Shown here: positions 1 to 6,812 of the stretch, piece by piece
How the letters are laid out: each line of letters begins with the position of its first letter
Numbering within the stretch: position 1 is the stretch's first letter
NCBI GenBank assembly: GCA_024638585.1
Contig: JAHEKA010000059.1
Coordinates: forward strand, 1-9,784
Origin: Rhodospirillales bacterium
GTDB taxonomy: Bacteria; Pseudomonadota; Alphaproteobacteria; SMXQ01
Reading direction: 5' to 3'
Length of the DNA stretch: 9,784 bases
The notes under the pieces: generated by a model
The model's database searches: none
The model's input: the letters and a program-made list of their open reading frames with translations, nothing else
Told to the model about the DNA's origin: nothing
Translations under genes and position numbers: made by a program

Positions 1-562
1 GCACGTGCAGCTGGCGCAACCGCTGGCCCCACACCGCCACGTTGGCAACGCCGGGTACGCCGAGCAGCGCCGGTTTCATCGTCCATCGCGCGATAATCGA
101 GAGGTCGGCAGGATCGATCTTGTCGGAGGACACGCTGATCATCATGATTCGGCCGGCCACGGATAACGGCTGCAGGATGACCGGCGGCTTGGCGACGTTC
201 GGCAAAAGGTAGGCCAGGGTCAACCGTTCCTGGACCATCTGCCGTGCCTTCAAGATGTCGGTTCCGTACTTGAACGTCAGAATGATGGACGACAGGCCGG
301 TGACCGATCTGGAAGTAATGCTCTCGAGCCAGGGAACACCACTCAGCAGTTCCTCCAGGTTCAGCGTGACCAAGCTTTCCACCTCGCGGGCAGAGAGTCC
401 AAGGGCTTCCGTTTGCACCTCGACCGTGGGCGCCTTGAATTCCGGGAAGGCGACGACCGGGACATCGCGATATTGGATCGCGCCAAAAGTGAACAGTATC
501 AGTGCTCCCGCTAGAGCAAGGATACGAAACTTAAGGCTTGAACTAATCAGCCAACCAAACAT
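1..562 (-). CDS. RND efflux permease (CzcA/CusA-like), second copy, cut by the left edge
   Basis: Inner-membrane, proton-driven resistance-nodulation-division pump subunit. Only the first 187 residues are in the window and the 3' end lies beyond base 1. The start is the ATG at 562-560, with AAGGGAG at 569-575 six bases upstream. Residues 1-10 (MFGWLISSSL) and a hydrophobic TM1 at about 12-30 are followed by the family signature VAFPEF (37-42) and the periplasmic porter region, with ARQMVQERL (106-114), LQPLS (130-134) and GVPGVANVAVWG (168-179). By eye it is 45-50% identical to the N-terminus of the full-length permease at 2383-5535, so the two are paralogues, not fragments of one gene. It follows the adaptor gene with a 63-bp gap in the same direction and is probably the last known member of that operon. 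Substrate is unknown. Family assignment is confident; anything about TM4 and the substrate channel cannot be judged from this part. Confidence 0.93.
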   Translation of the reverse strand, partial: MFGWLISSSLKFRILALAGALILFTFGAIQYRDVPVVAFPEFKAPTVEVQTEALGLSAREVESLVTLNLEELLSGVPWLESITSRSVTGLSSIILTFKYGTDILKARQMVQERLTLAYLLPNVAKPPVILQPLSVAGRIMMISVSSDKIDPADLSIIARWTMKPALLGVPGVANVAVWGQRLRQLHV

Positions 563-568
563 AACGGA

Positions 569-575
569 CTCCCTT
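569..575 (-). promoter_or_regulatory. Ribosome binding site of the second RND permease
   Basis: AAGGGAG on the minus strand, six bases before the ATG at 562. It fixes the start of the permease gene that runs off the left edge. Confidence 0.7.
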
Positions 576-625
576 GGTGACGGTACAGATGCGGTTTCTT
601 GACTCTCTTGCCTATTCGGGTGCGG

Positions 626-1534
626 TTATCGGCGGAAGACCTCGATACCGTGAAGCATGGCAACCCCGACATTGACGATCTTCGTGCCGACAGGCGGCCC
701 GTTTTTCAGGAGGGCCTTGCCCTGGCCGATGCGCACGATCTTGATCGGGTGACGCTGATAGGTCCGTGGCTTGGTCTCGACATAGACCCATTCGCCGCCG
801 TTCGGATCGTAGTGGACGGCACTATAGGGAACGATCTTGCTTTTCCCTTGCTTGTCAGCCAGTTGCATCTCAATGCGAACCCGCTCATGGGGCTTCAGGC
901 CATGATCCTTGTCCGCAAGGACGAAATACTGGACCAGCATCGAACGCTTGAAATCCCGGATCGGGGGCGTCTTTAGGGAGGTGGCGGCCAAGCCTTTCGG
1001 GTCGCCTCCCCGGGGCGCGAGTTTGAAGACACGCACCGGTTTGTCCTTTGCCCACCGGCCCCACTCTTGCGCAGAAAAGGCCACGCGGATCGCACCGTCC
1101 CTGGTCGCGGCGATGGCTTCGGATGACACCGGTTTTTCCGATGCCCTGGGGGCGCTCACCTGAAAACTGAAAACCCCAGTACTGCGGCGCGCCATATCCT
1201 TCGGGCTCGCGGGCCAGGGAATGGCCTTGCCGGGCAGGAACATGCCGCCGACGATCTGCTTGCGGACGATCTCGCCCTCCCCCACCGTCGTGGTTGCGAG
1301 ACCGAGGCGCTCCACCGCGCGCGCGGTCAGCGTGAGCCGCAAGAGACCCTTAGTGCCGACCTTCTCAATCTTGACCTCGGTGGAGCCCCCACCGGAACCC
1401 GATGCTCCCGGGCCCGCGCCAAGCGCGACGGCCGAGACTCCCAGCAAGCACAGACCTGCCAGCGCCGCGCTGCGCGCGGTCATTCGGCCCGTATTTCCGC
1501 TAGAAGTAATTGCGGATTGGATTGGAGCATGCAT
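626..1534 (-). CDS. RND periplasmic adaptor (membrane-fusion-protein family), short form without lipoyl/hairpin region
   Basis: 302-residue exported protein related to the adaptor subunits that link RND permeases to outer-membrane channels. The ATG at 1534 is chosen because GGGAGGG lies 8 bases upstream; the open frame extends to a TTG at 1591, but this would put 19 odd residues before the signal sequence. A hydrophobic signal segment lies at about 22-41, with basic residues before it and a Gly/Ser-rich stretch after it. The segment RLTLTARAVERLGLATTTV (66-84) resembles the first strand pair of CusB-type adaptors. The C-terminal membrane-proximal domain is clear: VPYSAVHYDPNG (235-246), EWVYVE (248-253) and PRTYQRHPIKIVRI (256-269). 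No G-x-V-x-x-G-x-x-L lipoyl half-motifs and no long coiled coil are visible, and the length is below the usual 350-420. It sits 53 bp after the DUF5666-like gene and 63 bp before the second permease. Confidence 0.82.
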   Translation of the reverse strand: MHAPIQSAITSSGNTGRMTARSAALAGLCLLGVSAVALGAGPGASGSGGGSTEVKIEKVGTKGLLRLTLTARAVERLGLATTTVGEGEIVRKQIVGGMFLPGKAIPWPASPKDMARRSTGVFSFQVSAPRASEKPVSSEAIAATRDGAIRVAFSAQEWGRWAKDKPVRVFKLAPRGGDPKGLAATSLKTPPIRDFKRSMLVQYFVLADKDHGLKPHERVRIEMQLADKQGKSKIVPYSAVHYDPNGGEWVYVETKPRTYQRHPIKIVRIGQGKALLKNGPPVGTKIVNVGVAMLHGIEVFRR

Positions 1535-1542
1535 CGTATTAA

Positions 1543-1549
1543 CCCTCCC
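1543..1549 (-). promoter_or_regulatory. Strong ribosome binding site that sets the adaptor start
   Basis: GGGAGGG on the minus strand, 8 bases before the ATG at 1534. It decides for this ATG over the upstream TTG at 1591, which overlaps the stop codon of the preceding gene. Confidence 0.8.
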
Positions 1550-1587
1550 AGAGACAAAATTTCCAAATCTAGTCAGCCACAGAATCT

Positions 1588-2256
1588 TCAAAGACCGGGG
1601 GCCACCCCACCGATCCCAACCATGATGAATGCGGCGACCGGTTCACCGCCACTCCCCTTGCTTGCACCGATGAAAACATTCGTACCCTTCACCAGCAGGT
1701 CGCGGGTGCCCAATTCCATTTTCAGAATCTTGACGTCGCGCCCGATATCCACATCGGTTTCTTCCTCTTCAGTCGGACCGTATTTGATCGACAGAACGCG
1801 AATCTCTAGATCATCGACCCAGCCGTGAGTCATCACGCTTTTGGGTGTCAGATCCCACTTCATGTGCCCGAGCGCGATTCCGCGAAGCTTCTCGTCGATT
1901 ACCCGCAGCTCGAGGGCCTGGTGCAACCAGCTCAGCGAATCCCGATAGATTGGGCTGTAACGGTCGTCCAGCTTTTCGGAGACGGCTCCCACGTAGACGC
2001 CGAAATCCACCTGGGTGAAGTCAGTGGGAGACAGGCTGAGAACTGTGGTTTGCGGGCTAAGCCCCACCTTGGTCGTCCCCTTTGGGCCCTTGACCTCGAT
2101 GGAGCTGCCGTCGACGAAGGTGATGACGCCCCGCACGCGATCGAGTTGGGGGCCGGACGTCACTACCTGCGCAAATGAAGGCGCGGCCAGAACGCCTATG
2201 AGAATCACCAGCCAAGCGACAAGGACACTGCGATTGATAGTATTCAATGCTCGCAT
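1588..2256 (-). CDS. Exported DUF5666-like protein (accessory gene of the efflux operon)
   Basis: 222 residues with a classical signal peptide: basic N-terminus, hydrophobic core at about 11-25, and a likely cleavage after PSFA (residue 29). The mature part reads as two beta-rich repeats. The first (about 38-119) begins with DRVRGVITFVDGSSIEVKG; the second (about 144-218) begins with HGWVDDLEIRVLSIKYG. Between them lies LRGIALGHMKWDLTPKSVM (124-142), matching from memory the 'MRG-GEGH-WDL-P-S-MTN' signature of exported proteins often named hypothetical or DUF5666. Function is not established for the family; small OB-like barrels suggest a ligand- or protein-binding role in the periplasm. It lies 126 bp after the first permease, and its stop codon overlaps an unused TTG start of the adaptor frame. 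Its place between the permease and the adaptor suggests work with the pump. An acidic run EEEET (163-167) is a local oddity. Confidence 0.8.
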   Translation of the reverse strand: MRALNTINRSVLVAWLVILIGVLAAPSFAQVVTSGPQLDRVRGVITFVDGSSIEVKGPKGTTKVGLSPQTTVLSLSPTDFTQVDFGVYVGAVSEKLDDRYSPIYRDSLSWLHQALELRVIDEKLRGIALGHMKWDLTPKSVMTHGWVDDLEIRVLSIKYGPTEEEETDVDIGRDVKILKMELGTRDLLVKGTNVFIGASKGSGGEPVAAFIMVGIGGVAPGL

Positions 2257-2258
2257 TT

Positions 2259-2372
2259 CTAATTTAATCCCTGTTTTCCGATTATCTTGACCACGGCAGG
2301 CGATGAAACCCTGTGATGCCCCAACGCCTTTCCGCCTTCCACCCGCGGCACGATACGAAACAGCCTAATCAT
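2259..2372 (-). CDS. Possible small ORF, 37 residues, filling the gap between permease and DUF5666-like gene
   Basis: An ATG at 2372 opens a 37-codon frame that stops (TAG) two bases before the ATG of the DUF5666-like gene at 2256. AGGGGG at 2379-2384, overlapping the stop codon of the permease gene, lies six bases upstream of the ATG, an ideal spacing. The product begins MIRLFRIVPRVEGG and ends KIIGKQGLN. It is basic, has no membrane segment and matches nothing I recognise. The exact tiling of the gap suggests either translational coupling (a ribosome passed from the permease to the next gene, whose own binding site is weak) or a real small subunit. Chance remains possible, since 38 open codons are not rare. 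Confidence 0.35.
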   Translation of the reverse strand: MIRLFRIVPRVEGGKALGHHRVSSPAVVKIIGKQGLN

Positions 2373-2382
2373 CCCGCGCCCC

Positions 2383-5300
2383 CTACTGCACCACGCTTTG
2401 ACGCGCGTAGATCTCGTCGTCGCCCCGCAGCGCCGTCCCGGCGCCGAAGCGGCGATAGAGCAACGGCACCACGAGCAGGGTCAGCATGGTCGAGGTCACC
2501 AAGCCGCCCAGGATCACGATCGCCATGGGATGCTCAATCTCATAGCCGGGTAGATTGCCGGTAATCGCCAGCGGCGCCATCGCCAGCCCGGTGCTCAGCG
2601 TGGTCATCAGAATCGGGATCAACCGTTCACTGGCGCCCCGCATGATAAGGCCGATGCCGAACGGCTCGCCTTCCTCCCGCTCGAGATGCTGGTAGTGGTG
2701 GATCAGCAGAATGCCATTGCGCGCGGCAATCCCCAGCACCGTCAGGAACCCGACCAGGGAGCCAAGGGAAAGGATGCCGCTGCCCGCGAAGGCCGCCAAC
2801 ACACCGCCAACCAACGCTGCGGGAAGCGCCAGGAATGTCAGACAGGCCAGGCGCATGCTGCGGAACGACATGTAGAGCAACAGGAAAATTCCGATCGACG
2901 TAAAGATCGACGCCCACAGAAGGTTCTCCTGCGCTTTTTGTCTTTCCTTATATTCGCCCAGCAACTCCGGGTAGTAACCGAGCGGGAAGCTCACCGTCTT
3001 CAGCTTCCGTTCCACGTCCCGGGCCACGGAGCCGAGGTCGCGGCCGCGGACATTGGCGTGAACGTCGATCCGGCGATGGGTGTTTTCATGCTTGATCGCG
3101 TTCGGGGTGGGAACGAGATCAACATTCGCAACCTCGCCCAGTTTCACCACCCCGCCATAGGGCGTATTGATCTGCAGTTCGCGAATCGTTTCAATGTCGC
3201 GGCGGCTCTCCGGCTGGGACCAGACCCAGACGTCATAGACTTTATTGTCCCGGTGGATATCGGTCACCTCAATGCCCGACAGCCAGACGTTGGCCACCTG
3301 GCGCACCTCACCAGGCTTCAAGCCGTGGCGCGCCGCCTTCTCCATGTTCACCGTGACCCGGATCTGAGGAATCTCATGCAGCCGTTCGACGTGGAGATCG
3401 ATCAGCCCTTCCGTGCCTTTGATCGCATCGTAAACATCCCTTGCCTTCTTTCGAAGCACGGGCAGCTCCGGACCATACAATCTTACGACGATGGATTCGC
3501 CGGAGCCCGTCAGCACTTCCTTGATGCGCTCTTTGAGGTAGGTGAGAACGTCACGGTAAAGGCCGGGATAGCCGTCGACCGCGGACTGCACGGCCGCGCG
3601 GGTCTTGTCGTAATCGACTTTGGGATCGATGCTGATCCAGTTCTCCGTGAATTCCACGCCGTAGGGCTCGTCGCCGCCCACCGCCCGTCCTATATGGGCG
3701 CCGAAATTGAGCACGCCGGGGATCTGCCTCAATTCAAGGCTCGCCTGCTTCGTGATTCGGAAGGTCTCGGGATGCGACGTGCCTGCGGCGGGAACCCAAT
3801 GCATCAGGAAGTCGCGCTCCTTGAAGCTGGGCAATAGCGATTCCCCAAGAAGCGGGAATATGATGATGCCGCTGGCGAAGATCATGACCGTGCCGGCAAA
3901 GGTGCGCTTTGGCGCGCTAAGAACCCTGGTCAAGATGTTGGCGTAATGCCTCTTGATCCAGGGCACGAGGGGCGATTCCTTCTTTTCCAGCACCCGGCCG
4001 CGCAGCAGCACCAGGGCAAGAGCGGGAGTCACGGTCAATGCCACGACCATGGACGCCAGCATGGCCAATACATAGGCGAAGGCCAGCGGCTCGAAGAAGG
4101 CGCCCGACAATCCGCCCATGAAAAACACCGGGGCGACGGCCAGGGCGATGATCAGCGTGGCGTACATGATGGCGGAGCGGATTTCCAAAGACGCGTCGAG
4201 AATGACGCGCGCGGTCGACAAAGGCGAACCGGCGGCCCGATTTTCCCGCAGCCGTCGCAGGATGTTTTCGACATCGATGATGGCATCGTCGACCAACGAA
4301 CCTAACGCCACCATGAGCCCCGCCAGAACCATCGTGTTGATGGTGATGCCGCGGGAACTCAGCACCAGCGCGGCAACCATCAAAGACAACGGGATCGCGA
4401 TCACACTGATCAGCGCGACGCGCCATTCGTAGAGGAAAGCCCCGAGAACGAGGACCACCAGGATGGCGCCGATAATGAGCGCAACCGTGAGGTTGTTGAT
4501 CGAATCCTCAATATAGGTCGCCGGTCGGAATATCTTGGCATCGATCTCGATTCCCCCAAGGCCGGGACGAAGCTCCTCGAGCGCCTTTTCGATCCCATGG
4601 GTCACCTCCAACGTGTTCGCCCATGGAAGCTTTTCCACGATCAACATCAGCCCGACTTTGTCATTGATGACTCCGTCGCCGATCATGGGCCAGGTCCCCC
4701 ACTTGACCTCGCCGATATCGCTTAACTTGGGAACGACGGGACGGCGCTTGGTCTTGACCCTTACCGGAACCTGCTTCAAATGGTCCGGCCCGACGACCGG
4801 CAGCTTGTGCAGAATCGCGAGCCGCTGGTTCGGCGTGTCGAACATCCCATCGATGCGGGTCTTGGCTGCGGCCGTGTGGGTCAGCAGACCGAAGTCCAGG
4901 GAATCGGAGGTCGATTCCATGACCTCCTGAAGTGTGACGCCCTGGGCGCGCATGCGGTCGGGATCGACCAAGACCTGCAATGCCTTGATGCGATCGCCCC
5001 AGATCGGAATATTCGCGACACCGGGAACCGACATGAGGCGGAACTTGATGGTCCAGTAGGCGATCATCGAAAGGTCCATCATGTCGTAGACATCGGAGGT
5101 CAACCCGATCTTCATGACGCGGCTTGTCGACGAAAGGGGCTGCAGCATGACCGGCATGCCCGCCGATTTGGGCAGTTCGGCAATGGCCAGCGCGAGTCGT
5201 TCCTGAACGCGTTGGCGCGCCGTCATTAGGTCGAACCCAGGCTTGAAAAGAGCGTAGACCGTCGACAACCCTTCGACCGACGACGACCGGACGACATCGA

Positions 5301-5535
5301 CCCCCGGCACGCCCCGCAGCTGCTGCTCCATCGGGATCGTGATCAGCTGCTCCACCTCGACGCTGGTCATGCCAGGACCTTCGGTCTGGATCTCGACCTT
5401 GGGCGGAGCGAACTCAGGGAACACATCTATGGGGATTTGGCGGACAACGTCGGTTCCAAAGACGACCAAGGCCACCGAGAAAGCAAGAAGAAGAAAGCGG
5501 TATTTCAGACTATTTCCGACGATCCATGCAAACAT
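2383..5535 (-). CDS. RND efflux permease (CzcA/CusA-like), full length
   Basis: 1050-residue inner-membrane RND pump subunit, normal length for the family. TM1 is at about 14-31, followed by the signature IDVFPEFAPPKVEIQTE (36-52). The first porter domain holds ARQRVQERL (106-114) and PGVANIPIWG (171-180). TM2-TM6 lie at about 346-510. TM4 carries LGSLVDDAIIDVEN (411-424), with D416, D417 and E423 as the likely proton relay. TM7 is at about 546-563, the second porter region at 565-860, and TM8-TM12 at about 873-1027, including IAARNGILLIHHY (936-948) in TM10. The TM4 Asp-Asp pair is like that of AcrB, and CzcA's extra Asp in LDFG is Ala here (A410). Positions equivalent to the CusA methionine triad appear to be non-Met, so Cu/Ag export by the CusA route is doubtful. 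The ATG at 5535 has only a weak GGTGA upstream. It is the first gene of the operon, after an AT-rich leader. Confidence 0.95.
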   Translation of the reverse strand: MFAWIVGNSLKYRFLLLAFSVALVVFGTDVVRQIPIDVFPEFAPPKVEIQTEGPGMTSVEVEQLITIPMEQQLRGVPGVDVVRSSSVEGLSTVYALFKPGFDLMTARQRVQERLALAIAELPKSAGMPVMLQPLSSTSRVMKIGLTSDVYDMMDLSMIAYWTIKFRLMSVPGVANIPIWGDRIKALQVLVDPDRMRAQGVTLQEVMESTSDSLDFGLLTHTAAAKTRIDGMFDTPNQRLAILHKLPVVGPDHLKQVPVRVKTKRRPVVPKLSDIGEVKWGTWPMIGDGVINDKVGLMLIVEKLPWANTLEVTHGIEKALEELRPGLGGIEIDAKIFRPATYIEDSINNLTVALIIGAILVVLVLGAFLYEWRVALISVIAIPLSLMVAALVLSSRGITINTMVLAGLMVALGSLVDDAIIDVENILRRLRENRAAGSPLSTARVILDASLEIRSAIMYATLIIALAVAPVFFMGGLSGAFFEPLAFAYVLAMLASMVVALTVTPALALVLLRGRVLEKKESPLVPWIKRHYANILTRVLSAPKRTFAGTVMIFASGIIIFPLLGESLLPSFKERDFLMHWVPAAGTSHPETFRITKQASLELRQIPGVLNFGAHIGRAVGGDEPYGVEFTENWISIDPKVDYDKTRAAVQSAVDGYPGLYRDVLTYLKERIKEVLTGSGESIVVRLYGPELPVLRKKARDVYDAIKGTEGLIDLHVERLHEIPQIRVTVNMEKAARHGLKPGEVRQVANVWLSGIEVTDIHRDNKVYDVWVWSQPESRRDIETIRELQINTPYGGVVKLGEVANVDLVPTPNAIKHENTHRRIDVHANVRGRDLGSVARDVERKLKTVSFPLGYYPELLGEYKERQKAQENLLWASIFTSIGIFLLLYMSFRSMRLACLTFLALPAALVGGVLAAFAGSGILSLGSLVGFLTVLGIAARNGILLIHHYQHLEREEGEPFGIGLIMRGASERLIPILMTTLSTGLAMAPLAITGNLPGYEIEHPMAIVILGGLVTSTMLTLLVVPLLYRRFGAGTALRGDDEIYARQSVVQ

Positions 5536-5622
5536 CCATTATCGTCACCAATATTAAAGCAATAAGCCGACAGATTAATTATTCTCAGAACTGTGTCATT
5601 ATTCTTTCGATAACAACACTTA

Positions 5623-5660
5623 TTATCCGCCTTTCTCCCATTGCGATGCATAGCGGATAA
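5623..5660. promoter_or_regulatory. Inverted repeat TTATCCGC / GCGGATAA, candidate operator of the efflux operon
   Basis: Perfect 8-bp arms at 5623-5630 and 5653-5660 face each other across 22 bp, an offset of 30 bp or about three helical turns. They lie 88-125 bp upstream of the permease start in AT-rich DNA. This is the layout expected for a dimeric regulator or a pair of bound dimers. No regulator gene is in the window to name it. Confidence 0.4.
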
Positions 5661-5794
5661 ATATTTTCAATTCCATCGTTCGTTTTTCGTCGTGCTCATA
5701 CTCCAATATTTACTTTGGTGCCCCCTGCCTCAACAGCCCAATAACAAGACTTTTTTTAGATTGCCGTATTTCAACGGATTTCCCCGCGGCTTGT

Positions 5795-5816
5795 CCATTT
5801 AAAAATCGTTAAATGG
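5795..5816. repeat. AT-rich palindrome, 8-bp arms, 6-base loop
   Basis: CCATTTAA (5795-5802) and TTAAATGG (5809-5816) are exact reverse complements separated by AAATCG. It could be an operator or a weak hairpin. Neither side has a clear run of T, so it is not called a terminator. It lies about 260 bp upstream of the permease start. Confidence 0.45.
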
Positions 5817-5908
5817 TTAACAAAGGACACGGCATCCCATTTTTTTCAAGCGCAGAGGTTGATTGTCCTGCATTCGTTGGGTCGACAGGGAAGGGCCGAT
5901 GATCTTTT

Positions 5909-6004
5909 GTGGAAAGGACCGAGTGCGCCATCCTTCCCCACGTCCGGGCCTCGCAGGCCCCGGGGACGACTTTTGATGGCGGGTGCCGGGGCCTCTCGGC
6001 GCCC
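5909..6004. repeat. Three consecutive inverted repeats downstream of the methyltransferase gene
   Basis: Repeat 1: 5909-5918 with 5931-5941, imperfect, 12-base loop. Repeat 2: 5941-5951 (CGTCCGGGCCT) with 5955-5968, an 11-bp stem with a 3-base bulge and 3-base loop, followed on the plus strand by ACTTTTG. Repeat 3: 5981-5988 with 5997-6004, 8 bp with one G-T pair in plus-strand RNA. They begin just past the methyltransferase stop codon (minus strand), so they may end or stabilise that transcript, although no T-run follows on that strand. Confidence 0.4.
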
Positions 6005-6014
6005 CTGCCCCTCT

Positions 6015-6701
6015 TCAACCCTTGGGCAGGCGTTTGGTCATCCCGGCCCATAGGCCGGAGATGTCGCCCTTGGCGAGAAGCTGCGCGCCGAGCACCAATT
6101 TCGCCCTCTGGCAGGTCCACCAGCTGCGGCGCACGACGAAGGGCTGGGTCACCCAATCGTGATTTGTGAATGGCGCCGTCATCCTGAAGACGGCGGTGCG
6201 CGGGAAGACCGTTTCGCGTTGCCAACCGGGCTCGCGATCGAGAAAATCGACCAGGACCTTCCCGGTCCAAAGCTGGGTGTCGTCGATCATCACCAGCCCC
6301 CCAACCTTGAGCCTCTTGGCCAGGTAGAACCAATCGAGAAACGGCACCGGGAAGCCATGGCCGCCATCGATCAGGACGAAGTCGAGCTCGGTCTCGGGCA
6401 GGTCCGGAACCGCATCCTGGGACGGCGCCACAACGAACCGCACCTGATCCAGGGCGAGCGCGCGCGCGGCGCAATACTCCCTGAGGCGCGCGACCTCTTC
6501 CTGGTTCGGGGTAATGCAGATATGGCGCACGCCCTTGAGAGCGAAGGCCGCGGTGCTGACGCCGAGCCCGGTCTCCGCCGTCTTCCAGCCGGGCTGCACC
6601 ATGTCCCAGATGAAACCGAGGGGTTCGGGGCGAAGCGCCCAGACATGGGTCCCCCCGGCATGGACGATGGGGGGATCGCCGATCAACTCCTGCAGTTCCA
6701 T
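6015..6701 (-). CDS. Class I SAM-dependent methyltransferase (Methyltransf_24-like)
   Basis: 228-residue cytosolic enzyme predicted to move a methyl group from S-adenosylmethionine to an unknown substrate. The SAM-binding motif I is ETGLGVST (43-50) in the order strand-turn-helix. ITPNQEEVARLREYC (63-77) is the following strand and acidic/helix region, LDFVLIDGGHGFP (106-118) covers the motif II/III strand, and VMIDDTQLWTG (137-147) closes the core. The C-terminal part ends in a basic tail (MTKRLPKG). The ATG at 6701 is chosen because MELQELIGDPP fits the start of related proteins I know; AGGTGA lies 11 bases upstream. The frame stays open to a TTG at 6800, which would add 33 basic, family-unlike residues; a GTG at 6716 is the second choice. 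It lies 111 bp after the unknown gene 7211-6813 in the same direction, likely co-transcribed. Substrate is not predictable. Confidence 0.85.
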   Translation of the reverse strand: MELQELIGDPPIVHAGGTHVWALRPEPLGFIWDMVQPGWKTAETGLGVSTAAFALKGVRHICITPNQEEVARLREYCAARALALDQVRFVVAPSQDAVPDLPETELDFVLIDGGHGFPVPFLDWFYLAKRLKVGGLVMIDDTQLWTGKVLVDFLDREPGWQRETVFPRTAVFRMTAPFTNHDWVTQPFVVRRSWWTCQRAKLVLGAQLLAKGDISGLWAGMTKRLPKG

Positions 6702-6812
6702 TATGCCGCCGTTCACCTGTTTGCCTGGGCGCCGGGCACGGTGCCCGAAAAAAGGCAGCGGCGCAACGGCACCGGTGCGCTCGGCATGGTCACGCGGCAA
6801 CGATGAACGGGC

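Larger units (their letters stand above)
5536..6014. other. Gene-free region: AT-rich leader of the efflux operon plus structured GC-rich segment
   Basis: 479 bp lie between the permease start (5535) and the methyltransferase stop (6015). From 5536 to about 5830 the DNA is AT-rich (38% GC on the sample line 5641-5700) and must hold the promoter of the efflux operon. No minus-strand -35/-10 pair with good spacing could be chosen; TAATAT (minus strand, near 5550) has only a poor -35. From about 5840 to 6014 the DNA is GC-rich with three inverted repeats. A 40-codon minus-strand frame (5931-5809, starting MAHSVLSTKD) is open here but has poor ribosome-binding-site spacing and no recognisable product, so it is not called. 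Confidence 0.7.

Noticed and set aside
1535..1591. Longer adaptor start at the TTG at 1591
   Set aside because: It overlaps the stop of the preceding gene and would place 19 residues plus a second segment before the signal sequence; the ATG at 1534 has a near-perfect ribosome binding site.
2686..3837. 383-codon open frame on the plus strand
   Set aside because: It lies antisense to the full-length RND permease, whose family motifs are unambiguous. Its product is His/Arg/Gln-rich low-quality sequence typical of a shadow frame in GC-rich DNA.
1..5535. Mobile-element origin of the efflux operon
   Set aside because: GC content of the efflux genes (about 57-63% on sample lines) is slightly below that of the GST genes (about 68%), but no transposase, integrase, direct repeats or tRNA border is present in the window.
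5536..5830. CusR-like or other named regulator box in the efflux leader
   Set aside because: Only a half-match (AATGACA on the minus strand near 5595) was seen, without the second half; too weak to name a regulator.
5809..6474. 221-codon minus-strand frame, including its last 40 codons from 5931
   Set aside because: Its larger part overlaps the methyltransferase in another frame and is Arg/Ala-rich. The last 40 codons (MAHSVLSTKD...) lie outside the gene but have poor ribosome-binding-site spacing and no recognisable product.
6702..6800. Longer methyltransferase start at the TTG at 6800
   Set aside because: The 33 extra residues are basic and unlike the family; the ATG at 6701 gives the expected N-terminus.
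6159..6806. 215-codon plus-strand frame
   Set aside because: Antisense to the methyltransferase gene; no recognisable domain and no ribosome binding site noted.
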